The notes beneath the pieces are model-generated. The model saw only the letters and a list, made by a program, of their open reading frames with translations. It had not been told where the DNA came from and ran no database searches. A stretch of DNA of 6,826 nucleotides from Pseudomonadota bacterium (lineage in GTDB: Bacteria > Desulfobacterota > DSM-4660 > Desulfatiglandales > B25-G16). Below, one piece after another: positions 1 to 5,765 of the stretch. A program made the translations under genes and the position numbers. The DNA lies in contig DAOVRY010000038.1 of the NCBI GenBank assembly GCA_030633645.1, forward strand, positions 1 to 6,826. Direction: 5' to 3'. Position 1 is the stretch's first letter; each line of letters starts with the position of its first letter.

Positions 1-1
1 C

Positions 2-30
2 TTGACAGGGTCTAGCCTGAATAATATATA
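2..30 (+). promoter_or_regulatory. Predicted sigma70-type promoter of the tRNA-Leu gene
   Basis: A perfect -35 hexamer TTGACA (2-7) is followed after 17 bases by TATATA (25-30) as the -10 box. The alternative -10 TAATAT (22-27) would leave only 14 bases and is less likely. Transcription would start near 36-38, a few bases before the mature tRNA 5' end at 43, as expected for a short tRNA leader. Confidence 0.7.
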
Positions 31-42
31 CTTACTCCGAAT

Positions 43-130
43 GCCTGGGTGGCGGAATTGGTAGACGCAAGGGACTTAAAATCCCTCGGTCCTAGTGGCT
101 GTGCGGGTTCGATTCCCGCCCCAGGCACCA
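43..130 (+). tRNA. tRNA-Leu, anticodon UAA
   Basis: The cloverleaf can be drawn by hand. The acceptor stem pairs GCCTGGG (43-49) with CCCAGGC (120-126); the discriminator base is A127 and the CCA end is encoded (128-130). The anticodon stem AGGGA/TCCCT (70-74/82-86) encloses a 7-base loop with TAA at 77-79, which reads leucine codons UUA and UUG. A long class II variable arm (about 87-101, including two G-U pairs) fits leucine. The T arm GCGGG-TTCGATT-CCCGC spans 103-119. No intron or disruption is visible. tRNA-Leu genes are frequent integration sites, and the downstream flank is accessory in character, but I found no second copy of the tRNA 3' end within the window. Confidence 0.97.
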
Positions 131-157
131 GCACTTTCAAGGTATCAGCCATCCTCC

Positions 158-799
158 TTATCTTTCCATCAGCCATTTTGCCTTCTCACTAAAAAAGTAT
201 TTCAGCTCATCAATAGTGATTGGTTTTAACATCTTGGGCAACACAGCAATATCTTCAACCTTAGCAAGCGATATAGCCAACCAGTAATTATCCATCCCGA
301 TATGCTTCTTTTTGGCCTTTTCCACCAGCTTCTCAAAGGGTATGATCTCATTATCAATGTAGTAAATATCAACAAAATCCTTCGGATCAGCTCGATCAAA
401 AAGGGCTGAGAGTTTATTGCAAGAAATATCTAAAACATTGTCAATGTATATATCAAGTTCATCATTCAATACCTTTTTCTGCAATCTATAAGGAGCATCC
501 ATAGCAAAACCACATCTTAAGATTTCTTCCTTCCTGGCGATAAAGATCTCCATATATGTTCTAAAACTACGCCTTATATCAAAAGAGGCCTTTAACCTGC
601 CTGCTATCTCTTGGAGGATTGGTAATGCCATTGGAATCTGTCCCTCTTCTTCAGTGAAAAAATCCAGATCTTCAGATATTCTATGGTGTAAATAAAAAGC
701 CGAGAGGGCCGTTCCACCGGTAAAGAAAAAATGCTCCTTCAAGGTGGTTTTTGAGAATAGGCTAATAAAATCTCTTTGAATTTGAGTTAATATTTCCAT
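158..799 (-). CDS. AbiEii/AbiGii-type nucleotidyltransferase, putative toxin of a type IV-like TA pair
   Basis: This 213-residue protein belongs to the minimal nucleotidyltransferase group that contains the AbiEii/AbiGii toxins. The polymerase-beta-like core is visible: G28-G29-T30 in the first motif, then R40, S42 and the metal-binding pair D44-x-D46 followed by two phenylalanines. A later block has K129 (NKLSAL), R136 and a KDF-VDIYY stretch with D141 and D144, matching the conserved second half of the family. Family members transfer nucleotides to RNA or other targets and can halt growth or abort phage infection. The length is normal and no key residue is missing. The gene lies 19 bases downstream of the small partner gene, suggesting co-transcription. 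No strong Shine-Dalgarno precedes the ATG, so translational coupling is possible. It ends 27 bases from the convergent tRNA. The family call is firm; toxicity and target are inference, since many homologues are uncharacterised. Confidence 0.85.
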   Translation of the reverse strand: MEILTQIQRDFISLFSKTTLKEHFFFTGGTALSAFYLHHRISEDLDFFTEEEGQIPMALPILQEIAGRLKASFDIRRSFRTYMEIFIARKEEILRCGFAMDAPYRLQKKVLNDELDIYIDNVLDISCNKLSALFDRADPKDFVDIYYIDNEIIPFEKLVEKAKKKHIGMDNYWLAISLAKVEDIAVLPKMLKPITIDELKYFFSEKAKWLMER

Positions 800-818
800 G
801 CGGCACTTTTAAGGATAA

Positions 819-1052
819 TTATTTGATGTTTCGAAAATACCACTCCCAGAACTTTCTTACTTTTCTGGAAAGGCAGAGCTTATCTATGTATCTTTCTATA
901 AGCTCAAGAGGCAGTTCGCTGATATCAGCAGAATTCCCATTATTCAAGACGCGAGAGAGATAGAAGATGAATACCCTTTCCTCTTTAAGGTCTTCTTCGC
1001 TAATCTGGTAATCCCATAGTAGTTTCTTGTTTAATTTGCCCAGATACTCCAT
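819..1052 (-). CDS. Small partner protein of the nucleotidyltransferase, putative antitoxin
   Basis: This predicted 77-residue soluble, charged protein lies first in a two-gene unit with the AbiEii-type gene. Visible features are an N-terminal LLWDY segment, an RVL-NNGN turn and a C-terminal S-RKVRKFW block. This pattern is typical of the short proteins, annotated DUF6922-like from memory, that regularly precede such nucleotidyltransferases. It does not resemble the winged-helix AbiEi antitoxin of the classical AbiE system. The ATG at 1052 is preferred because GGTGA sits 5 bases upstream. A GTG at 1061 would add three residues, but that GTG overlaps the ribosome binding site and has no site of its own. 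A role as antitoxin and autoregulator is inferred only from position and size. Confidence 0.65.
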   Translation of the reverse strand: MEYLGKLNKKLLWDYQISEEDLKEERVFIFYLSRVLNNGNSADISELPLELIERYIDKLCLSRKVRKFWEWYFRNIK

Positions 1053-1057
1053 CTTGT

Positions 1058-1062
1058 TCACC
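1058..1062 (-). promoter_or_regulatory. Ribosome binding site that decides the start of the small partner gene
   Basis: Read on the minus strand, GGTGA is followed by the 5-base spacer ACAAG and then ATG at 1052. The competing upstream GTG start lies inside this site, so the ATG start is favoured. Confidence 0.6.
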
Positions 1063-1076
1063 GTATTTAACGATTA

Positions 1077-1105
1077 ATGCTACGATACTCCTTGCTGAAT
1101 GTCAA
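1077..1105 (-). promoter_or_regulatory. Predicted promoter of the toxin-antitoxin-like unit
   Basis: On the minus strand a perfect -35 TTGACA (1105-1100) is followed after 17 bases by TAGCAT (1082-1077), which matches four of six -10 positions. Transcription would start about 20 bases before the small gene's ATG. Just downstream, TTAA-3-TTAA half-sites (1067-1077) overlap the expected start and could be an autoregulatory operator; that is a guess. The promoter abuts the broken AbiEi fragment on the other strand. Confidence 0.55.
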
Positions 1106-1184
1106 AGATATGCCCATTCTTACCCTTTTCTCTTTTCTATAACCCTCTTTACCAGGTTTAGGATGAAAGGTTATTCTTTTTGCT

Positions 1185-1385
1185 ATGGAAAACTTTGTCA
1201 GCCTGCGATCTGAAATAGTCCAAGGGCTGCTTGTCACATGCCGCTCCATCAAGGTCAAAAGGCTCTTTATGTACATGGCGGAAAAGCAGGGGCATTCTTG
1301 GGTATCGCAGCTTGATCTTTCAAGAATCGATTTCGGTAAAGGAAAGCGGATGATTGTTCCGAACGGAAGATACGATAGTAAATAG
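1185..1385 (+). pseudogene. C-terminal remnant of an AbiEi-type antitoxin
   Basis: The reading frame encodes about 66 residues that look like the C-terminal end of AbiEi-family type IV antitoxins. Recognisable blocks are C-RSIKVKRLF, Y-MAEKQGHSW, LDLSRIDFGKGKR and the final NGRYDSK. In intact proteins of roughly 250 residues, this last block is followed by a short beta strand (YQIT-like), which is lost here to TAG (1383-1385). The N-terminal winged helix and the middle of the protein are absent: an in-frame TGA lies at 1164-1166, and the sequence further upstream is the promoter of the divergent TA-like unit. No AbiEii-type partner follows on the plus strand. I read this as the stub of an older AbiE module destroyed by replacement or deletion. 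The similarity is from recall of the family; the motif match is strong. Confidence 0.7.
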
Positions 1386-1595
1386 TTTTTTTCTCTCCTA
1401 CCCTTATGGGTGTAAGTCTTTGATATTTCAACATATAACGTTGGTGCAGAAATTGCGTTGGGAAATCACGCTCTGCACGAAAGTCCCGCTTTCCCGCTTT
1501 CACGCATGGTCGAGCGTTTGCCGTTCTCCTGGAGCGAGGCTATCTCAGCGGTGGCTCAAGAGCGTTGAATGCTTCGGAAAACTCACTTCCAGGTG
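1386..1595. other. Intergenic stretch between the AbiEi stub and the flavoprotein stop
   Basis: I see no credible gene on either strand. The open frames that cross it have no recognisable motif and no ribosome binding site. It contains the inverted repeat described at 1444-1478 and a short tandem motif, CCCGCTTT twice, near 1486-1501. No classic hairpin-plus-T-run terminator is visible for either convergent unit. Confidence 0.4.
1444..1478. repeat. Imperfect inverted repeat (hairpin)
   Basis: GTGCAGA (1444-1450) pairs with TCTGCAC (1472-1478), and inside it GCGT (1455-1458) pairs with ACGC (1468-1471), leaving an AATT bulge and a 9-base loop. The 11 pairs lie between two convergent transcription units. 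No T run follows on either strand, so a factor-independent terminator is not well supported. It could be an RNA end-protecting structure or a chance palindrome. Confidence 0.4.
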
Positions 1596-3161
1596 CTAAC
1601 CAATAGGATGATACCTGAGAGAAAATCTGCCCTCTCCCCAGTCATACTTCAGACATGAGTTCTTGCGCCAGTTGATGTCGTCCTGGCGAGGAAAGTCCTC
1701 TCGGATGAAAGAGCCCCGGCTTTCCGTCCTTGAGAGGCTGGCGGTCAGCACTGCTTTGAGCACAAAAGCGGCGCTCATCAGATTCTCCTTTCCTATTCTC
1801 TCATTGACTGTGTGCGGAGCTATTCCCTTCAAATCCGCCTCCACCTTTCCAAGCTTCGCCAATCCCTCCCGCAATCCCTTTTCATCCCTCACTACTCCAG
1901 CGTGCCTCCAAGCCATCTCCCTCATCCGCTGCCGGAACTCTCTCAGTGTTCGTGGTGAGGAGGAGATACCGTGTGAGGACTTTTCCAGCAATGCTTTCGG
2001 TTCTGACTGAGACATGCGGTGAGTGAGGGCATATCGGGCAGCATTACGGCCGCCGATCTTGCCGAAAACCACGGTCTCAGTTAAGGCATTTCCACTCACC
2101 CTGTTAGCGCCGTGAAGCCCCCATGCTACCTCGCCACAGGAGAACAGCCCCGGTAAGGAGGTCCGTGCCCCTTCATCTATGCGTATACCGCCCATGAAGA
2201 AATGGGCTGCGGGTGCGACGACGAAAGGCTGCTTTCGGAAATCGAACTTTATTCTTGCTAAAAGGCTTAACGGGTGTTTTTTCCATTGGGAGGCGGGAAC
2301 CATTCGGTAATCCATATAAAGCGGCCCTTTGATGCTCTCCTGAAAGAGAATAGCCGAAAACGTATCTCTTTTCGTTATGTGGGCCTCGCTGGGGTTACCT
2401 ATCCCATACTTCTCTAGAATGTCTTCCTCAGCGTCATTAATCACCCTTGCCCTTTCAGGGTAAGGTGGATACAGGAGTAACGATGGAAGGCCCGGTTGGG
2501 CCATCACCAGGGGGTAGAACTGAACGAATTCCATGTCCCATAACTCAAGCCCTGCTTTTGCGGCCAAATAATATCCCTGTCCCATCATGCTCTTTTGATT
2601 ATCGCTCCTGAGATAGAGAGCCCCAGCGCCGCCGGTAGCGAGCACTACCGCCGGGGCATGAATGAGCACCTCCTCCCCTGTTTTGGCAAATCCCCTTATT
2701 CCACGGATGCCCTCTTCCTTCAAGATGTCGGTGACATAAACACCAGTCAAGACCTCAATTCCGCTCACGCTTCTTATTTTTCCTGCTAATGCCTTCACTA
2801 GGGTTATGCCCGGAATGAGATCGGGACGGACGGATTTGATATAGTAACCGCCTTGGAATTCCACCAGCGTGAGCCCTAAGGAACGGAGGAGGGAAAAAGC
2901 ATGGGGAGCTTCTTTCGCCACCAATCTCACCAGAGCTTCACGATTTATCTCCCTGCCTGTTCGGAGGGTATCTTTCACGTATTTCTCAGGCGAATACTGC
3001 CTGGTGGGGCCGAAAAAAGTTGCATTGGACAATGCCGAATTGGTGCCTAGTGCGATCTGTCCCTTGTCTATGATGGCCACCCTTGCACCCGCTTGTCGGG
3101 CCTCTATGGCAGCCACCATCCCTGCGCAGCCTCCTCCAACGATGATAACATCACTTTTCAT
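1596..3161 (-). CDS. FAD-dependent oxidoreductase, SdhA/FrdA/L-aspartate oxidase superfamily, substrate unknown
   Basis: The predicted 521-residue flavoprotein starts with a Rossmann FAD site, GGGCAG at 9-14 and acidic D32, and has ATGG (175-178), HFFMGG (H320), CGE (342-344), GANR (R354) and a C-terminal ESRG-FIRED block (480-488), all hallmarks of fumarate reductase/succinate dehydrogenase flavoproteins. The usual substrate histidine in QFHP is tyrosine (Y216, QFYP), and the EG-RG loop with the proton-shuttle arginine is not recognisable. The histidine for covalent FAD is absent, so FAD is probably noncovalent. A classical fumarate reductase or aspartate oxidase is therefore doubtful. No iron-sulfur or membrane subunit lies beside it. 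I chose the ATG at 3161 because homologues begin just before the FAD motif. An in-frame ATG at 3239 would add 26 residues; neither start has a strong ribosome binding site. The extra residues show no clear signal peptide. Confidence 0.85.
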   Translation of the reverse strand: MKSDVIIVGGGCAGMVAAIEARQAGARVAIIDKGQIALGTNSALSNATFFGPTRQYSPEKYVKDTLRTGREINREALVRLVAKEAPHAFSLLRSLGLTLVEFQGGYYIKSVRPDLIPGITLVKALAGKIRSVSGIEVLTGVYVTDILKEEGIRGIRGFAKTGEEVLIHAPAVVLATGGAGALYLRSDNQKSMMGQGYYLAAKAGLELWDMEFVQFYPLVMAQPGLPSLLLYPPYPERARVINDAEEDILEKYGIGNPSEAHITKRDTFSAILFQESIKGPLYMDYRMVPASQWKKHPLSLLARIKFDFRKQPFVVAPAAHFFMGGIRIDEGARTSLPGLFSCGEVAWGLHGANRVSGNALTETVVFGKIGGRNAARYALTHRMSQSEPKALLEKSSHGISSSPRTLREFRQRMREMAWRHAGVVRDEKGLREGLAKLGKVEADLKGIAPHTVNERIGKENLMSAAFVLKAVLTASLSRTESRGSFIREDFPRQDDINWRKNSCLKYDWGEGRFSLRYHPIG

Positions 3162-3239
3162 CGGTAATAATTCTGCAGCCGCAAACACGGCGGAAATGAA
3201 GAATCCTGTCCATCGTTTCCCACAATCCTCAGTGCTCAT

Positions 3240-3797
3240 GCCCCGACATCAACACGGTTTACCATCCCTGTTCTAGCTATGACCGTCAAGAAAACCACTT
3301 AATCCAGGGGCAGATATATAGTCCCAAGAGATGATGACCCCAAAACAATTGGAAACATCGGCCATATGTTAGAGAAGGAATCGATAGCCCTTTGCTAGAA
3401 CATGGTTGCTCTTCCTGTTTGTCTGATTTGCCACCGGCAAAAAAGAGACTACTCATAGTCAGTACCCCCCTAAAGCGGGAGCCAGATATGGCAAAAGTGT
3501 ACATCATAAAGGAAGCCTACCAGACACAAGGTGCAACATACAAGCAGGCGAGGATATGGAGGTCCTAACAGTTTAGTCCCTTTTTCAGATTTAGACATTA
3601 GAATATTAGAAGCTTCGAGGTGATAAAATCAAGAGGAATCGTTATGAAGGACGGCTTGAGCAGTGGCTGTATCTGAGGTGAATAAAGTTTAGAAAAATTC
3701 GAGGGGATGTTTGCCTTGCCGTTTAGCGGTTAAGAAAACAACAGGGTCAGAGTACCAAGTCTACACATTTGACAAGAATCAGGGCAATTGTCAAGAG
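3240..3797. other. Long gene-poor stretch upstream of the flavoprotein gene
   Basis: No convincing gene is seen. Two very short plus-strand frames have passable Shine-Dalgarno spacing: 3488-3568 (26 residues, starting MAKVYIIKEAY) and a 10-codon frame from an ATG near 3644. Neither is recognised. From 3711 a longer frame reads YQVYTFDKNQGNCQEC, faintly like the cysteine-rich tail of some transposases, and is interrupted by the palindromic element at 3802. TTGACAA (3769-3775) and TTGTCAA (3788-3794) form an inverted repeat just outside that element. I do not assign a function. Confidence 0.35.
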
Positions 3798-3801
3798 TGT
3801 A

Positions 3802-3813
3802 CAGGCTGTTGCC
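3802..3813 (+). repeat. Left terminal inverted repeat of the MITE-like element
   Basis: The 12 bases CAGGCTGTTGCC are exactly complementary to 3985-3996. The preceding TGTA (3798-3801) is the left copy of the putative target duplication. Confidence 0.75.
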
Positions 3814-3984
3814 CAAACCGAAATCCCTTTGAGCGGTCATTAAAACGTTTTTTGCCAAGAAATCTTGCCGAAGCGGAAGATAAGCGATGGCAACTGTTTG
3901 AGCCCAAAGGGCGAGTTTTGACATCGCCTGGAGCGAGCTTTAGATTTATCAAAAAGCGTTTTAGACCAAGCGAAAAGGGATTTA

Positions 3985-3996
3985 GGCAACAGCCTG
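3985..3996 (-). repeat. Right terminal inverted repeat of the MITE-like element
   Basis: GGCAACAGCCTG is the exact reverse complement of the left end. It is followed immediately by TGTA (3997-4000), the right copy of the putative target duplication. Confidence 0.75.
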
Positions 3997-4000
3997 TGTA

Positions 4001-4320
4001 AACGCGACCCCAAGCTCTCAGAATGAGGCTGAACTTCCTTTGTGTGCTTCCTTATCCAAAAAGTGACTGTGGGATCTTCTTCTAATTTAGACAAGAAGAA
4101 ATAGCGGATATCCCGCGGATACATATAAACACTTGCATGCATTGACCATCAAAAGCACCCACATGATCCAAAAAAAGCTCATGAAAACGGCCCCATCTGC
4201 CGAAGAATAGAAAAAACCATCTCACTGCAAACAAGGAGTTACGAGGACCTCCGGAAGAGATCATCCCGACACAACTTTTGCTGAGAAAAGGGAAAAGGTA
4301 ACGGGTGAAAATTCGCGGCT
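4001..4320. other. Gene-poor stretch between the MITE-like element and the LuxR-type gene
   Basis: I see no convincing gene. A 31-residue hydrophobic minus-strand frame (4182-4087, starting MSFFWIMWVLLM) has no proper ribosome binding site and is not called. Other open frames lack motifs. No promoter with good spacing is obvious before the LuxR-type gene: TTGACC near 4142-4147 has no matching -10 box at 17 bases. Confidence 0.35.
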
Positions 4321-5007
4321 ATGAACTCCGAAATTTCCAAAAGCGACAACAGCCAGATGCCATTGACCAACAAACAAATCTATGTTGCCGGCCCCAGAAG
4401 GTTTCAAAATGAGCTAATCGCCAAATTCTTAGAGCAGGAAACCGGGGCGAAGTGCGTGCCCAAATCAAGCATCCAGCACATTTCGGTCACAGATAACAAA
4501 AAAGTTGATACGCAGAGGCAGGTATTGTGGGATTGCCTTGGGAAGGATCTCGAAACGCTTGTGGTTGAAATTGAACCCTATGGCAAAAGGCTACTAGCCC
4601 AAGATCTTGTGACCTTCTTTAATGTGCCGCAAGGTCTGGGGATTGAAGAGAGAACCGTGATGCTAGGGGTACGAGGGTTCTTTTATGAACACGACTCCTT
4701 GGACGTATTTCTGAAAGGTATCCGTGCCATTTTTGACGGAGAGCTGTGGCTTCCCAGGAAGATCATGATGAAATGCATTCTGAAAAACAAGAGCCGAGAA
4801 CCCTTTCCCAACGGGTACAGAATCCCTCTAACCCAGAGAGAGAATGAGATACTGGCAATAGTCGCTGTGGGGGCCACCAATGAGGAGATTGCGGACAGAC
4901 TCTGCATCAGCCCTCATACAGTCAAGACCCACTTGTATAATATCTTTAAGAAAATCAGTGTACCCAACCGCCTTCAAGCTGCCCTTTGGGCTGCCAAGAA
5001 CCTGTAA
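4321..5007 (+). CDS. LuxR/CsgD-type transcriptional regulator with degenerate receiver domain
   Basis: This 228-residue cytoplasmic DNA-binding protein has two parts. Residues about 18-150 follow the fold order of a response-regulator receiver, but the phosphorylation residues are gone. The first strand, QIYVAG, is followed by PRR instead of an acidic pair. The phospho-acceptor position reads VVEIEP with glutamates (E83, E85). The usual lysine after the fifth strand is replaced in RGFFYEHD. A linker with GELWLPR (140-146), typical of CsgD/NarL-like proteins, leads to a LuxR helix-turn-helix (168-228), with LTQRENEIL, G184, NEEIADRL and the recognition helix SPHTVKTHLYNIFKK. It probably works without phosphotransfer, perhaps through ligand, protein partner or dimer control. 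No sensor kinase is adjacent. A PilZ gene lies downstream on the same strand, suggesting a biofilm or c-di-GMP context. The ATG is the first start after an in-frame stop at 4306; its ribosome binding site is weak. Confidence 0.85.
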   Translation: MNSEISKSDNSQMPLTNKQIYVAGPRRFQNELIAKFLEQETGAKCVPKSSIQHISVTDNKKVDTQRQVLWDCLGKDLETLVVEIEPYGKRLLAQDLVTFFNVPQGLGIEERTVMLGVRGFFYEHDSLDVFLKGIRAIFDGELWLPRKIMMKCILKNKSREPFPNGYRIPLTQRENEILAIVAVGATNEEIADRLCISPHTVKTHLYNIFKKISVPNRLQAALWAAKNL

Positions 5008-5137
5008 GCCAAATCAGTTCTCATCAGGGACTTTCCACATGCCCTCCTCTTAACCCCCTCAAATAGCTAAGTGCTTTGATTCGCAAATATAGTCACGTAT
5101 CTAAATGAGAAATGTTTAAACAAATGCTCACTCCATC

Positions 5138-5156
5138 CGGCCCGAGCTCATGGCCG
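5138..5156. repeat. GC-rich hairpin upstream of the larger palindrome
   Basis: CGGCC (5138-5142) pairs with GGCCG (5152-5156) around a 9-base loop. It stands 8 bases before the next inverted repeat, so the block 5138-5222 is unusually rich in secondary structure. Confidence 0.4.
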
Positions 5157-5164
5157 AGGGCAGC

Positions 5165-5222
5165 ACTTAGTCCCGAGTGAATAAATACGTTACCGTATTT
5201 ATGAATCGAGGGACCAAGTCCC
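5165..5222. repeat. Nested inverted repeats with two mutually exclusive stems
   Basis: An inner perfect stem ATAAATACG (5181-5189)/CGTATTTAT (5194-5202) closes a TTAC loop. An outer stem pairs ACTTAGTCCC (5165-5174) with GGGACCAAGT (5210-5219) with one mismatch. The right arm GGGAC (5210-5214) can instead pair with GTCCC (5218-5222) across a CAA loop, so the two folds compete. No T run follows the second stem directly. It may be a repeated extragenic palindrome, a MITE relic or an RNA switch. Confidence 0.6.
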
Positions 5223-5399
5223 ACTAATACATTTTTCTTAGGCATTTCGTAGCCGCACAGGGAAAAAAATACGAAAAAAATCATACCATCTCCCGATTGC
5301 AGAACCCCCCTCCTTCACGTACAACTGTCCAAAAGATCTATAAGCCACTGATGCCACCTGACTCCTGACTACAACATCCTTTGGACGGCTCAAAGAACG

Positions 5400-5765
5400 A
5401 TGAAAGACCGAAGGAAATTGGAAAGATTCAATTTGAAACTCCGCGGGGAAATCACGGTGAAAACTGCGGATCAGATGAAGAGAGTATTTCACCTCAGGAC
5501 CAGAGATATATCCTCTGGGGGCGCATTCTTTTACGGTGTGGATCCTCTCCCTGAGGGCACACCCGTACAAATAAATCTGATTCTGTCGATTGACAAGTTG
5601 AAAAAACTCATGGGAGCTCAAGCTCATGTAGAGATCAGTGGAATCGTGAAGCGGTCTGAACCATCAGGGATGGCTATCTGTTTCCATAAGGATTATCAGA
5701 TGATGTCTATAAAAGGTCGGAGAAACCACCGGTCTAATAAAACAGCGGCATTGGATCTGGGGTAG
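5400..5765 (+). CDS. PilZ-domain protein, predicted c-di-GMP receptor
   Basis: This 121-residue protein is a stand-alone PilZ domain. The first binding motif RxxxR is R5-KLE-R9, and the second, DxSxxG, is D36-IS-S-G-G41, so both c-di-GMP contact motifs are intact. The beta-barrel follows, with SGIVKRSEPSGMAICF (about 94-109) as the typical late strand. No membrane segment, signal peptide or output domain is fused, so it probably acts in the cytoplasm by binding a partner such as a motility, exopolysaccharide or regulatory protein. The last 17 or so residues, after HKDYQMMSI, are unlike the family. Their DNA overlaps, in another frame, a degenerate dockerin fragment, so the 3' end may have been replaced by recombination. 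The ATG is the first usable start after a stop at 5349; its ribosome binding site is poor. Confidence 0.88.
   Translation: MKDRRKLERFNLKLRGEITVKTADQMKRVFHLRTRDISSGGAFFYGVDPLPEGTPVQINLILSIDKLKKLMGAQAHVEISGIVKRSEPSGMAICFHKDYQMMSIKGRRNHRSNKTAALDLG

Larger units (their letters stand above)
3802..3996. mobile_element. Palindromic MITE-like element with terminal inverted repeats and TGTA target duplication
   Basis: The ends CAGGCTGTTGCC (3802-3813) and GGCAACAGCCTG (3985-3996) are perfect 12-bp inverted repeats. Complementarity continues inward: AAATCCCTTT (3821-3830) mirrors AAAGGGATTT (3974-3983), then GGTC and TAAAACG-TTTTTG blocks follow in both arms. GCGATG near 3884 mirrors CATCGC near 3922, AACT mirrors AGTT, and the centre is GCCC-AAA-GGGC (3902-3912). 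The whole 195 bp can therefore fold into one long imperfect hairpin. It is flanked on both sides by TGTA (3798-3801 and 3997-4000), which looks like a 4-bp target duplication. It has no transposase gene, as expected for a miniature element moved in trans. The family is unknown to me. Confidence 0.75.
5008..5399. other. Structured intergenic region between the LuxR-type and PilZ genes
   Basis: No gene is supported on either strand. The stretch contains a cluster of hairpins (5138-5222) listed separately, a GTTTAAAC palindrome (5114-5121) and two runs of seven As near 5264-5281. No intrinsic terminator for the LuxR-type gene and no consensus promoter for the PilZ gene could be picked out. The two genes therefore need not form one transcript. 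Confidence 0.4.

Noticed and set aside
103..130. tRNA-Leu 3' end as an attachment site of an integrated element
   Set aside because: No second copy of the tRNA 3' sequence and no integrase gene occur in the window, so integration here is only a possibility.
1267..1503. A minus-strand frame just downstream of the flavoprotein that could have been its iron-sulfur partner
   Set aside because: It has only one cysteine, at the very end, and no CxxC clusters, so it is not a ferredoxin. No other known domain is visible.
3286..3507. A 73-residue minus-strand frame upstream of the flavoprotein gene
   Set aside because: It has no motif, no ribosome binding site, and composition like random translation.
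3488..3568. A 26-residue plus-strand frame with GGAG 9 bases upstream of its ATG
   Set aside because: It is too short and unrecognised, and lies in a gene-poor region. Spacing alone does not support a gene.
3740..3760. GGGTCAGAGTACC resembling REP sequences linked to REP-associated transposases
   Set aside because: It is a single short word recalled from other genomes, with no proven repeat or transposase here. A genome-wide copy count would be needed.
4087..4182. A 31-residue hydrophobic minus-strand frame that could be a small membrane protein
   Set aside because: There is no proper Shine-Dalgarno, no promoter and no recognised family, and the region shows no other sign of coding. A short frame like this can arise by chance.
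5093..5284. A 63-residue minus-strand frame across the hairpin block
   Set aside because: Its translation is explained by the palindromic sequence, and no homologue or start signal is evident.
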